Source of the DNA: JAIXRY01 sp031972855
Lineage (GTDB): Bacteria > Patescibacteriota > Minisyncoccia > Phycocordibacterales > UBA9973
DNA length: 64,000 bases
NCBI GenBank assembly: GCA_031972855.1
Contig: DALYDY010000001.1
Coordinates: 124,001 to 188,000 of the forward strand
Direction of reading: 5' to 3'
Under the pieces are notes generated by a model. The model did no database searches. It had not been told where the DNA came from and saw only the letters and a program-made list of their open reading frames with translations. A program made the position numbers and the translations under genes. This document shows positions 39,737 through 48,287 of this stretch, one piece after another (within the stretch, counting starts at the first letter, position 1; each line of letters starts with the position of its first letter).

Positions 39737-41383
39737 CTTTTCAGGAGTTAATATAACGGAGTCAGGTAATTTGGTCTGGCGTATAGATACGTTCCGACCC
39801 CGACCCCTGACAGGACTTAATATAACTGAGTCATCCGTTGTAATAATTCCTTTCTCAAAAGCTCGATCCTTTACCGGATCGGGCTTTTGCGTTGTGTTCC
39901 AAATAAGCGCGCCTGTTGCCTCAAGTCCTAACACGATTGGAGATTTAATTGCCTCGACGATTAGCTTGTCCTCGGCTTTGAATTGGTCCCAGAAAAGCCC
40001 AAGGTACAGGCGTTTCAAATCGTCCGGTGCTTTCTGGTAGGTCTTGCCGATGTTCCGCATAAGGGCTAGTACGTCTTGGATTACATCAATCTTCAGGTTC
40101 TTTGTTTGGTCCAGTTTGTGCATTTCGTCCTCGACTCCATCAATCTGTTCTCGGTAGCGGACCTTTATTTTGGTGAACGCCGCATCGTCGATGATTCCGT
40201 TGATCAGCTTTTCTTCGGCGATCTCAAGTTTGCGCTCGAAGTTTATTTTTGATGTCATGAACTGTTTCTTTTGATTCCCGACATCGGATTTCTTTTCTTC
40301 GTAGATGTCCCGCATTTTCTTCACCACTTTATCTATGAAGTCGTCAGAGAATTGCAGTCCTTTGAATTTCTCTATGATCTGATTTTCTAAATCAAACACC
40401 TCGACGTATTTGTCGGTACATTTCTTTTGGTCATTGGACCGATTGCAGTGGTAGTACGCTTTCTTTTTCAAAGGGTGATATTCGGCCGTGTATCGTTGGC
40501 CGCACTTGTTACAAAATACAAATCCGCGCAGTAGAAAGTTATGCTTGTGCCGTCTGCATGCGTAGCGATTATTTTCCAGCATGACTCTCTGGCATTTATC
40601 AAAAAGCTCTTTGGTGATGATTGCCTCATGCTTGCCGATATCATTCATCCCTCGCCACTCCATTCCGCCATAATAAAAAGGGCACTTGATTGTGCGAAAC
40701 ATTTTACTCATCGCCACTCGTTTACCCACGGTGCTGACCAGTCCTTTCTTGTAGAGCAGATCCCGAATCTCAATCAGGGAATAATCGCCGGTGCTATAGA
40801 GTTTGAATCCCTCGGCGATGAGTGGTGCGCGGATCGGGTCTGTCGTGATGATTCTTTTCTTTTCGTCGTCGGGAGTTCCCGAGTTGAAGTATCCCATCGG
40901 TGCTTTCGTCGGCCACCATCCGTCCTTGTATTTTTGCTCCATGCTCTTGAGCGTCTTTCGGGAAGTGATCTGCGATTGCAGTTGGTTCACGCCGGCAATT
41001 ATCAAGTCCATGAAGTTGCCCTCGGGCGTGTCCTCGAGTCCCGGTTGCGATACCGATATCAGTTCGACGTTGTGCTTTCGCAGGAGTGCCTTGATCGTAA
41101 GGTGGTCCCCGGCATTACGGGCGAGTCGGTCCGTATCTTGGACGAAGATCGCGCCGATGCTCTTATCCTCTTGGATACGGATCAACATGTCTTGAAGTCC
41201 GGGGCGATTCATGTTGGTCGCGCTCTTGCCCGGGTCCTTGTAGACACCGTCGTCGGCAAGCTTGAAGGTTTTCATATCTTCAATGCCGCGCTCGCAGAGG
41301 CGCAGTTGGGTTTTTAATGAGTGCCGTTCGTCACCGGCTTGTTCATCGGTGGAAACTCGGCAGTAAATGAGAGCTTTATTCAT
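39707..41383 (-). CDS. Large serine recombinase/integrase
   Basis: 558 residues from the ATG at 41383 (a longer frame adds 40 unlikely residues). The resolvase domain begins KALIYCRVSTDEQ with the nucleophilic Ser; GAIFVQDTDRLARN follows. Then come a Recombinase domain and a zinc ribbon (FCNKCGQRY...YHCNRSNDQKKC) and a coiled coil. The last codons (GDYWESNPD) are read from the tRNA-His 3' half. It would integrate or excise the island. Codon use is visibly less AT-rich than in the backbone genes. Confidence 0.92.
   Translation of the reverse strand: MNKALIYCRVSTDEQAGDERHSLKTQLRLCERGIEDMKTFKLADDGVYKDPGKSATNMNRPGLQDMLIRIQEDKSIGAIFVQDTDRLARNAGDHLTIKALLRKHNVELISVSQPGLEDTPEGNFMDLIIAGVNQLQSQITSRKTLKSMEQKYKDGWWPTKAPMGYFNSGTPDDEKKRIITTDPIRAPLIAEGFKLYSTGDYSLIEIRDLLYKKGLVSTVGKRVAMSKMFRTIKCPFYYGGMEWRGMNDIGKHEAIITKELFDKCQRVMLENNRYACRRHKHNFLLRGFVFCNKCGQRYTAEYHPLKKKAYYHCNRSNDQKKCTDKYVEVFDLENQIIEKFKGLQFSDDFIDKVVKKMRDIYEEKKSDVGNQKKQFMTSKINFERKLEIAEEKLINGIIDDAAFTKIKVRYREQIDGVEDEMHKLDQTKNLKIDVIQDVLALMRNIGKTYQKAPDDLKRLYLGLFWDQFKAEDKLIVEAIKSPIVLGLEATGALIWNTTQKPDPVKDRAFEKGIITTDDSVILSPVRGRGRNVSIRQTKLPDSVILTPEKGDYWESNPD
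39742..39833 (+). repeat. Pair of 23-base direct repeats in recombinase 3' end
   Basis: CAGGAGTTAATATAACGGAG... (39742-39764) and CAGGACTTAATATAACTGAG... (39811-39833) match in 21 of 23 bases and are 69 bases apart, so the duplication keeps the recombinase frame. They lie within 100 bases of tRNA-His, where attachment-site arm sequences would be expected. Confidence 0.7.
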
Positions 41384-41556
41384 GGTAATTGTAATAGTTA
41401 GCTGATAAGGGCAATGCGACGACATTATGCTAGGAACACGGGATATAGCAATGGTGGGTTTTGTTTTTGTGTCGTATATGTGGTCATTTTTATCGTTTTT
41501 CACTACTGGCTTAACTGACGTTATTTTGAAATGGTCCTTATTTCATGGGCTATTAA

Positions 41557-41901
41557 CTACAGAAATCCGTCATGTCTGTTCCGAGGGTCGATCCAGTCGC
41601 CCGGGTACTCTCTGATGATTTCATTGAGTTTCTGTCGCAACTGCGCCATTTCAACAGAAAACTGTTCAAGCCGTTCTTTCCATCGGTCAAACTGCGGTCG
41701 CTTTTCACGGAGTACTGTCTGTTCTTTCGTAAGGCGTTCGAATGCTTTCCACATCAGCTTTGTTGCATATGCTCGGTTGAGGTTGTATCCCTTTTCTTTG
41801 AGGTAATAGCAAAGCGCACGAGCGCTCATGCTCGTATCTTTGGATACGATGTCATAGATGATATCGATATGGTGGTTTGTTTGTTCTGATGAGTATTTCA
41901 T
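41557..41901 (-). CDS. Island hypothetical protein with coiled coil
   Basis: 114 residues from the ATG at 41901. An N-terminal helix-turn-helix-like segment (DIVSKDTSMSARALCYYLKEKGYNL) is followed by a charged helical region (RWKERLEQFSVEMAQLRQKLNEIIREY). No family is certain; the layout suggests a small DNA-binding or plasmid-maintenance protein. It lies about 170 bases upstream of the recombinase on the same strand. Confidence 0.5.
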   Translation of the reverse strand: MKYSSEQTNHHIDIIYDIVSKDTSMSARALCYYLKEKGYNLNRAYATKLMWKAFERLTKEQTVLREKRPQFDRWKERLEQFSVEMAQLRQKLNEIIREYPGDWIDPRNRHDGFL

Positions 41902-42077
41902 GGATTGTGAAAACAAAATTCATTCTGGCTTATTCGCTGTTTGGTGGCTTGTGATGGATTGTCATTCGGTGTTTTCTTAGGGTTTTCAGTATTTTTTGGC
42001 ACGCGCGTTAGGTTTCTTTTTTTATTTCCTTTATTTTCTTTCTTACCCCCTCGAAAGTGTTCGGTATGCTGAACACC

Positions 42078-42497
42078 TTATAGCGGTTTAACCCTGAATT
42101 TATCAGTAAGATTCTTGATTCCGTCTTGTAAATTTGAACGGTCTTGCTGTTCATTCTGTCGAATGTTCTGTTCTGTAGGTTGAATCCCTTGTTCGATACA
42201 CCGAAATCCCTGTTCAGCTTGCCGAACCGAGGCTTGATAAATCCAGAAGTAATTCACACCTGTTTTATTTTTCGGGAGCTTAATAAGGAACCCTTTCTCG
42301 GCGAGTGACTTTCTGGTTTCACTGATCTTGCCACGGGACCAGTTTGGCAAGCAGTGATCTTTGATGTCTTGAAGTGATAAGTCCTCGATGATACCAAACC
42401 GCTCCTCGTCGCGTTTATCCCATCGTGCATGGGTCACATACATGTCGAAAAGCCGATACTCCTGATCGGTCATCACTTTTTTGTATTCGATAGCCAT
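42078..42497 (-). CDS. Probable winged-helix DNA-binding protein of the island
   Basis: 139 residues from the ATG at 42497, five bases after the stop of the small gene upstream; a longer frame overlapping that gene is possible. The N-terminal half (KVMTDQEYRLFDMYVTHARWD, LSLQDIKDHCLPNWSRGKISETRKSLAEKGFLIKL) looks like a winged helix of the replication-protein type. The C-terminus is Gln-rich with repeated short Glu-Gln motifs. Probably involved in replication or regulation of the element. Confidence 0.55.
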   Translation of the reverse strand: MAIEYKKVMTDQEYRLFDMYVTHARWDKRDEERFGIIEDLSLQDIKDHCLPNWSRGKISETRKSLAEKGFLIKLPKNKTGVNYFWIYQASVRQAEQGFRCIEQGIQPTEQNIRQNEQQDRSNLQDGIKNLTDKFRVKPL

Positions 42498-42501
42498 ATA
42501 T

Positions 42502-42663
42502 CTATATAGCTTTAGGTAGCCTACGTGTTTTTTCTTCATGTTCATTTTCATGCTCGATTTGCATCAAGAGGATTTGGGCGAGACGTTCGACAAAGAAATC
42601 CAAGTCTTTTGGATTCAAGGGGACCTGTACAGGGACCGGTTTGTTGTCGAGCGTCTGGTCCAT
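42502..42663 (-). CDS. Small island protein, 53 aa
   Basis: Translated by hand: MDQTLDNKPVPVQVPLNPKD..., then a helix (FFVERLAQILLMQIEHE) and a charged end. It starts two bases after the upstream gene and ends five bases before the next ATG, so it fits exactly into a three-gene operon. Function is unknown. Confidence 0.55.
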   Translation of the reverse strand: MDQTLDNKPVPVQVPLNPKDLDFFVERLAQILLMQIEHENEHEEKTRRLPKAI

Positions 42664-42665
42664 AA

Positions 42666-42923
42666 TTAATTTACCTCGTAGAGGCGGGTCTTTAACGCTT
42701 TGATCTGGTCAAAGTAAGCGCGCGGTTCGACCGACAGCTGACGCTTTTGGAATTCTGAAACAATGTCTTCAAGTTCCGGAGTCCGGGCGAATATGAATTG
42801 CGCTCGCCTCGGTACACTCTTGTCGACATCTTCGAGTGGCACGAACAGCGAAATTGCCGCCGCGCACGCGAGGTCTGAAGTTTGGTACATAGATTTTTGA
42901 TTAATAATAATTTTCATAGTCAT
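42666..42923 (-). CDS. DUF5659-like small protein
   Basis: 85 residues. The stretch QTSDLACAAAISLFVPLEDV, then RRAQFIFARTPELEDIVSEF and SVEPRAYFDQIKALKTRLY follows the pattern of DUF5659, a small domain common in CPR genomes and mobile DNA. Function is unknown. It heads the three-gene minus-strand unit of the island. Confidence 0.6.
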   Translation of the reverse strand: MTMKIIINQKSMYQTSDLACAAAISLFVPLEDVDKSVPRRAQFIFARTPELEDIVSEFQKRQLSVEPRAYFDQIKALKTRLYEVN

Positions 42924-42952
42924 TTTTCAAAGAGCTAGCTGAAAACAAAAAA

Positions 42953-43003
42953 GAGGACTTGCAACGCAAATCCAATATTGATGGATATGCATCACAAGTC
43001 CTC
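42953..43003 (-). terminator. Minus-strand terminator with long stem
   Basis: GAGGACTTG/CAAGTCCTC outer stem with an inner partial stem; a uridine run follows in the minus-strand transcript. It overlaps the last codons of the 43.0-43.2 kb ORF. Confidence 0.65.
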
Positions 43004-43198
43004 CGGGGTATTCGGCCAGACTTCGAACATTAGTTGTGAAAAGACTACTCTCAAATCGTAGCGCGGACCGCTAATGAAGCGCAACTCCTGACAGTGTGGA
43101 CAAAGTAGTATGCCTAGTGAACCACTTAAAGATTTTATCTTTACGTCATAACAACTTTTTGGAATCGAATTGGCCGTATGAGGAGAGCAATAGAACAC
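42992..43198 (-). CDS. Possible small Cys-containing protein
   Basis: 68 residues with Cys4, Cys16 and a CPHC pair (ILLCPHCQELRF) that could bind metal. Support comes mainly from the terminator placed exactly at its end. No family is recognised and the ORF may be accidental. Confidence 0.35.
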   Translation of the reverse strand: MFYCSPHTANSIPKSCYDVKIKSLSGSLGILLCPHCQELRFISGPRYDLRVVFSQLMFEVWPNTPEDL

Positions 43199-43309
43199 TT
43201 GTTTTTAAAAAGGCAAACAGTGGAGAGATTCCCTGTAGGCTTAGTCTGGTATCTATAACACCGTGGGGATAACCGATAAAGGTTGTAGATATGCGACAAG
43301 TAAAATCTA

Positions 43310-43337
43310 AAATAACCCTTATTTAAAAGGGCTATTT
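43310..43337. terminator. Inverted repeat ahead of ATPase gene
   Basis: AAAATAACCCTT pairs with AAGGGCTATTTT except for one position. It is probably a terminator in the otherwise empty spacer 43199-43419. Confidence 0.5.
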
Positions 43338-43352
43338 TTGGAATAGGGGTCT

Positions 43353-43410
43353 CTTGTAAATAACTATTTGCAAGTAAAGGCACTTTCTTGTATACTTATG
43401 TTTGCAAGTG
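43353..43410 (+). promoter_or_regulatory. Promoter with repeated TTTGCAAGT sites
   Basis: TATACT (43391-43396) is flanked by TTTGCAAGTA (43367-43376) and TTTGCAAGTG (43401-43410). The left copy is part of an imperfect palindrome (CTTGTAAATA/TATTTGCAAG). Repeats around a -10 box suggest an operator controlling the ATPase gene. Confidence 0.45.
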
Positions 43411-43419
43411 AAAAAGCCT

Positions 43420-44868
43420 ATGAAAACAGAGCAAAAACAAAAAATCTTTGAATTTATACAGGACCAGATCGCAAATGCTGACTTTAGAATCAAGGCATAC
43501 GTATTTGATGAGTCCGGGAAGAAGCGTCTCGGGCGTAACTGCTTTGTGAAGCTTGATATGCATGTACAGAACTTCCTACAAGGAAAATCTCCTATTCGAT
43601 GGATAACCATGTATGGCTTACGTGGTGCCGGCAAAACTACCTTACTTGCTCAGTTGTATGAGCAGACGAAAATTGAGAGCAAAAGAAAATTATTTTTATC
43701 AGTGGATCAGGCGGTTGGAATTTTTGGAGTTAGTCTCAAAGATATTCTTGATGTCTACGAAGAATCGCTTGGTACATCCTTCGAACGTCTCACGGAACCA
43801 GTCTTCCTTTTTCTTGATGAGGTTCAATACGATGAGAAGTGGGCTCTATTACTCAAAACGATTTATGATCGCAGTAGCAAGGTTTTTATTATTGCGACAG
43901 GTTCGTCTGCGCTTTCGCTACAAGCGAGTCCTGATGTTGCACGACGCGCAATTTTTGAAAAACTTTTCCCGATGAGCTTCACGGAATATATAAAGATTAA
44001 AAATCAAAAGACAGAAATTCGGGGACTTGCCAAGGAACTACGCGAGGCGATTTTTAATTCCAAAGATGCTAAAGAGGTTCACACACGTCTTAAGGGTTTG
44101 GAAGTAAAAGCTCGGCAGTATTGGTTAGATATAGAACGGAAAGAGATTGATTCATATATGCAATATGGGACACTGCCTTTTATGATCGCTCTGAATAATG
44201 AGGCAATGGTCTACGATCAAATCAAGAAGACCCTTGAGCGTGTTATCAGTATTGATATTCCACATATAAATCAATTTTCAGCAGAGACTATATCCAAGAT
44301 ACCAATGGTGCTTTATGCACTTGCAGAAACGGACCAGTTGAGCTTGAGCAGTCTCGCTGATAAAGGCGAGCTTGATATTAGCCGTCCAGTGCTTACAGCC
44401 GTTCTCGAAACTCTGGAAAGAACAGAAACGATTTGGCGTATTTACCCTCATGGGTCGCATGTAACACAAACAACTCGTCAGCCATCAAAATATCTTTTTA
44501 CGAGCCCAGCGTTTCGGTCCATGTATTTTAATTTTATAGGAAACACAAGGACCCACGATACCTATAAAGGGAAAATACTTGAAGATACTGTCGGTCTTTA
44601 TCTTAATCGCATATTCTCGGGCAAGCCCGACACTTCCGTAACGTACGACAGTGCCGCCGGCGGAGCTGATTTCATTATTCGTCAAAGTAAAGACATGATT
44701 GTATTGGAAGTCGGGTACGGCGATAAATCGTTTAGGCAAGTTGTAACTACAATGGCAAAGGTCGGAGTAAATGCTCGATACGGCATAGTTGTGTCGCAAA
44801 GTCCGCTTGCCTTAGATGAAGAGAAAAATGCAGTAAGTATCCCACTCTCTTATTTTTTGTTGATGTAA
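43420..44868 (+). CDS. AAA ATPase with DUF4143-type C-terminus
   Basis: 483 residues. Walker A is RGAGKTTLLAQL, Walker B VFLFLDEVQYDEKW, and the sensor IIATGSSALSL. The C-terminal half (AGGADFIIRQSKDMIVLEVGYG) resembles the nuclease-like DUF4143 domain with a D...ExG pattern. This family is frequent in mobile DNA and unknown in function. The ATG at 43420 is preferred to TTG/GTG codons that overlap the presumed operator. Confidence 0.8.
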   Translation: MKTEQKQKIFEFIQDQIANADFRIKAYVFDESGKKRLGRNCFVKLDMHVQNFLQGKSPIRWITMYGLRGAGKTTLLAQLYEQTKIESKRKLFLSVDQAVGIFGVSLKDILDVYEESLGTSFERLTEPVFLFLDEVQYDEKWALLLKTIYDRSSKVFIIATGSSALSLQASPDVARRAIFEKLFPMSFTEYIKIKNQKTEIRGLAKELREAIFNSKDAKEVHTRLKGLEVKARQYWLDIERKEIDSYMQYGTLPFMIALNNEAMVYDQIKKTLERVISIDIPHINQFSAETISKIPMVLYALAETDQLSLSSLADKGELDISRPVLTAVLETLERTETIWRIYPHGSHVTQTTRQPSKYLFTSPAFRSMYFNFIGNTRTHDTYKGKILEDTVGLYLNRIFSGKPDTSVTYDSAAGGADFIIRQSKDMIVLEVGYGDKSFRQVVTTMAKVGVNARYGIVVSQSPLALDEEKNAVSIPLSYFLLM

Positions 44869-44892
44869 AGATCCAGAATAATTAAAATTACT

Positions 44893-45081
44893 ATGAAAAT
44901 CGACAACCAAGAAAACAAAAAAGAACTCTACATCAAATGCGTAAAATGCGGTGATGAGATTTTTTGGAATACGCACAAACAACTAACTTACTGCACATGT
45001 AAGGCTATTTATGTTGATGGCTGCGAGGGTTATATCCGGGTCGGCGGAAATAAAGAGGATCACGTTGAGATTCAAAAATAG
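44893..45081 (+). CDS. Small zinc-ribbon-like protein
   Basis: 62 residues with two Cys pairs (IKCVKCGDE and TYCTCKAIYVDGC) spaced as in a zinc ribbon. It is AT-richer than the recombinase region and is followed five bases later by the next gene. Function is unknown. Confidence 0.55.
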   Translation: MKIDNQENKKELYIKCVKCGDEIFWNTHKQLTYCTCKAIYVDGCEGYIRVGGNKEDHVEIQK

Positions 45082-45086
45082 ATCAC

Positions 45087-45419
45087 ATGAATAATCAAAA
45101 GATAGAAATTATAAGACAACCAGTATTTAAACCTTTTGAAAGTAGAATGGTTCTTTGCGCTGATCCTGTTATCAAAATAAGCGATAAAGAAAAAATAGCC
45201 CGCTTTGCTATTTCTATGGTTGATACATCTGTTTTACAGTTGGGAGATAATTTTGAAAAATTAAACAAAATGATTAGAGATACTCTCCAGGACGGTGTTC
45301 AAGAAAATTTTGAAATAGATGGTGTTTACTACTTTGAATACACAGGTAGTCATTTCCAACAATTAGATGGGAAACCAGATTGGGCTAATGATTTCTATAG
45401 ACAAGGTATAAATATTTAA
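45087..45419 (+). CDS. Island hypothetical protein, 110 aa
   Basis: The protein is soluble with an Ile/Phe/Lys-rich composition (KISDKEKIARFAISMVDTSVLQLG; IDGVYYFEYTGSHFQQLDG). No family is recognised. Close spacing on both sides places it in one operon with the zinc-ribbon-like gene and the PIF1-like helicase. Confidence 0.55.
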   Translation: MNNQKIEIIRQPVFKPFESRMVLCADPVIKISDKEKIARFAISMVDTSVLQLGDNFEKLNKMIRDTLQDGVQENFEIDGVYYFEYTGSHFQQLDGKPDWANDFYRQGINI

Positions 45420-45424
45420 AATTT

Positions 45425-46894
45425 ATGGGATGGATAATTTTCATTGGAATAGTTATTTACTTCATTTACAGCTCTTCAAAAAGCACAGGTACTTCAGCGT
45501 CTCCATCTAAGCCTCACTACTCGAAGCCTTATAGCAAGCCCGCAGTTGTTGTAAATAAAAAACTAAATGAGGATCAGTTACTTGTTGAAAAAATAACGCT
45601 TAGCGAAGAGCAGCAGACCCTGTTCGATAAAATCGAACATAGCACCGATCACTTCTTCATTACAGGTAAGGCGGGGACCGGTAAGTCAGTGTTGTTGCAG
45701 TATTTGAAATTCAAATCAAAGAAACGCTTGGTTGTTGGTGCTTTTACCGGAGTCGCTGCACTGAACGTAGGAGGCCAGACCTTGAATTCGTTATTCGAAT
45801 TGCCGACGGGTTTCATAGATTTAAGTCGCTTAACAGTAAGCGGTCGAGTTTCCACTTTGATGAGGCACGTTGATACTGTCGTCATCGATGAGATATCTAT
45901 GGTCCGGGCTGATATGATGGGTGCCATTGATGTAATTCTTCGACAGGCGCGCAAGAATGACGTTCCATTCGGCGGAGTTCAAATGGTCATGTTTGGGGAC
46001 CTTTACCAATTACCTCCCGTTGTGGCCGACGAAGCACTGCATCAGTATTTTGCCCATAATCATGGTGGTCCTTATTTTTTTAATGCTGATGTCTGGCAGA
46101 GAGCAACACTTCACACTTTCGAACTGAGTCATATTTTCCGTCAGCAGGATGATGAGGAATTCAAAGCTATTCTTAATTCAGTACGAAAAAATCAAATAGA
46201 AGATACTGTCCTTTCATCCTTGAATCAACGGCACGTTGACCAGGTACCCACTGACGGAGTCGTTACGCTTGCAACTCGCAACGCTGTGGTTGATCGAATA
46301 AACAATGATCGCCTGGCTCGACTTGGCGGTGAGTTGTATGAATATCGCGCAGATGTTTCTGGGAATTTAGAACGATCTGCGTTTCCAGCTGAAGAATTCT
46401 TACGACTCAAAAAGGGTGCTCAGGTGATGCTCCTCAAAAATGATCCAGAGAAGCGATGGGTAAATGGTACGGTCGGTGTGGTTGAGTCGTTGTCATCGTC
46501 TGAAATAAAGGTCCGCATTAATGGCGAAATTATTTATTCGATCCCGCGAGCAACCTGGACCAAAATTCGCTATTTCTACGATACTGAAACAAGAAAAATC
46601 GAAGAGGAAGTTTTGAGCTCATTTACTCAATTCCCACTTCGCTTGGCATGGGCGTTCACGATTCACAAATCCCAAGGTAAAACATACAATGCTGTCGTCG
46701 TAAATATGGAGGGAGGTGCTTTTGCTCACGGACAAACGTATGTTGCGCTCAGTCGTTGCACTTCTCTTAACGGACTATATCTGACCCAGCCTATCGAAAG
46801 AGATGATATAAAAGTTGATCCGGTCGTAGTCAGCTTTATGGAACAAATTACATTAGAGACTATTAATCCTGATGTACAAACACAAATTATATGA
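45425..46894 (+). CDS. PIF1-like helicase with N-terminal membrane segment
   Basis: 489 residues. A hydrophobic N-terminus (WIIFIGIVIYFIYSS) precedes a superfamily 1 helicase: motif I ITGKAGTGKSVLL, Ia AFTGVAALNVGGQTLNSLF, II VVIDEISMVRADM, III FGDLYQLPPV, and the late motifs AFTIHKSQGKTYNAVVVNME and YVALSRC. PIF1 proteins unwind DNA 5' to 3' and resolve structured DNA. A membrane segment on such a helicase is unusual. It overlaps the cyclodipeptide synthase fusion by four bases. Confidence 0.88.
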   Translation: MGWIIFIGIVIYFIYSSSKSTGTSASPSKPHYSKPYSKPAVVVNKKLNEDQLLVEKITLSEEQQTLFDKIEHSTDHFFITGKAGTGKSVLLQYLKFKSKKRLVVGAFTGVAALNVGGQTLNSLFELPTGFIDLSRLTVSGRVSTLMRHVDTVVIDEISMVRADMMGAIDVILRQARKNDVPFGGVQMVMFGDLYQLPPVVADEALHQYFAHNHGGPYFFNADVWQRATLHTFELSHIFRQQDDEEFKAILNSVRKNQIEDTVLSSLNQRHVDQVPTDGVVTLATRNAVVDRINNDRLARLGGELYEYRADVSGNLERSAFPAEEFLRLKKGAQVMLLKNDPEKRWVNGTVGVVESLSSSEIKVRINGEIIYSIPRATWTKIRYFYDTETRKIEEEVLSSFTQFPLRLAWAFTIHKSQGKTYNAVVVNMEGGAFAHGQTYVALSRCTSLNGLYLTQPIERDDIKVDPVVVSFMEQITLETINPDVQTQII

Positions 46895-48273
46895 AAAATA
46901 ACATCTACCCAATTATCGGCATGAGTCCAGGCAATAGCTACTTCAAGGATGAAGAGATTAAATATCTTCTCAAGACCGCAGTAGACCGCTATGGAAAGGT
47001 TGCTGTGATGATTGCTGACATCCCTGCAATCTCGACATATGTCGCACTCGGCTATCCTGAAAATCGTGCGCGGCGCGATAAGGCCCTGCCACAAGGAAAT
47101 CTTTTGAAAAATAGAACTGAGCGGGCCGTCGTCCAACTCGGATACACAAAGGATCAGGTAAGGATTATTGATTGGGAAAATGAAATAGAACCGAATGAAA
47201 ATTACAAAAAGTCGTATAAGTATATTCGGCATCTTTATGAATCAAACAAGCAATTTGAACATGATGCCGATGAGACAACTAAGGGTGTCGTCACTGGTTC
47301 AAAGAAAGAAATTAAAGATATAGATGTTGCGGTAAAAACTGCGGTCCACTACTTGCTTTCAGAATTTGCTTTTCTTGATTTTGCACCCGGATTTTTAGGA
47401 GCTGAAAAAATCACCTATATTTATCACAAAAATTGGCCTGTGTATGAAAACTATATTGCAGGAAAGTATGACGGGAAATCAAAAGACCATGTCGATTTCC
47501 TACTCATGGAAAATCCATGGGAGACGTATCGTTCAGTGTGGGGTGATGAGGATAATGAGAATGGAAGTTATACATCCGCCCTTGATCGTGTAGAAAAGAC
47601 AAAGACGCTCCGTGTAGCTTTCACAAACTATCCACCCGCGTTATTTTATAATCACGAAACCGATACTTTCTCGGGTATTTTCTATGAGATTATTACTGCA
47701 ATAGCAGAAAAGCATGGTTGGCAGATTAAGTGGAGCGAAGAGACAGGATATGGTGTTGTAATTGATGGATTGGACCATAATCGCTTTGATCTGTTTGGGA
47801 GCACTGTTTGGCCGACACCTGAGCGAAAAGAGAAAGCGTCTTTTTCAAAATCTATGTATACAAGCGAGGCATATCCATGGACGTTTCCAGGATTTGAGTA
47901 TGAAAAGCTTAAAGATAGTCCTGATCTAAGGGTTGTGGTGAAAGAAAACGATATCTCTCATTCGATTGCAATGGCTGATTTTCCAAAAGCACGACTGGTA
48001 TTTGTACCGCAGCTTTCGGACCCTCAAGAATTGCTGCAATTTGTAGCTGACGGAAAAGGGGACGTGACGTTTGCAGAAATTAACCTTGTGGAAATTTTTA
48101 TAAAAGCGAAACAAAAGAAATTGGTACAGGCAACAAGTAGTCCTATTCGCGTATATGAAAATACTTTTGTTTTCAAAAAAGACGATCCCTCATTAAAAAA
48201 TCTTATTGATGAAGAAATCGTAGCCATGGTTGCTAGTGGTAAAATGGAAAAGTTGATAGAAAAATATCTTTAA
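46891..48273 (+). CDS. Cyclodipeptide synthase fused to family 3 solute-binding domain
   Basis: 460 residues. Residues 1-215 match tRNA-dependent cyclodipeptide synthases: the nucleophile loop GMSPGNSYF with Ser12, RARRDKALPQG in the basic helix, Tyr154 and Glu158 in YLLSEFAFL, and YIYHKNWPVYENYI. These enzymes make diketopiperazines from two aminoacyl-tRNAs. Residues 235-460 are a type 3 periplasmic binding domain (LRVAFTNYPPALFYNHETDTFSG...) lacking a signal peptide, so it would be cytoplasmic, perhaps as a ligand sensor. I know of no established fusion of this kind. The gene is co-translated with the PIF1-like helicase. Confidence 0.85.
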   Translation: MKNNIYPIIGMSPGNSYFKDEEIKYLLKTAVDRYGKVAVMIADIPAISTYVALGYPENRARRDKALPQGNLLKNRTERAVVQLGYTKDQVRIIDWENEIEPNENYKKSYKYIRHLYESNKQFEHDADETTKGVVTGSKKEIKDIDVAVKTAVHYLLSEFAFLDFAPGFLGAEKITYIYHKNWPVYENYIAGKYDGKSKDHVDFLLMENPWETYRSVWGDEDNENGSYTSALDRVEKTKTLRVAFTNYPPALFYNHETDTFSGIFYEIITAIAEKHGWQIKWSEETGYGVVIDGLDHNRFDLFGSTVWPTPERKEKASFSKSMYTSEAYPWTFPGFEYEKLKDSPDLRVVVKENDISHSIAMADFPKARLVFVPQLSDPQELLQFVADGKGDVTFAEINLVEIFIKAKQKKLVQATSSPIRVYENTFVFKKDDPSLKNLIDEEIVAMVASGKMEKLIEKYL

Positions 48274-48287
48274 CACATAATTAATTC

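Noticed and set aside
40541..41317. A 258-codon frame and a 130-codon frame antisense to the recombinase
   Set aside because: They are shadows of a GC-richer coding strand; the recombinase frame has clear domains and motifs.
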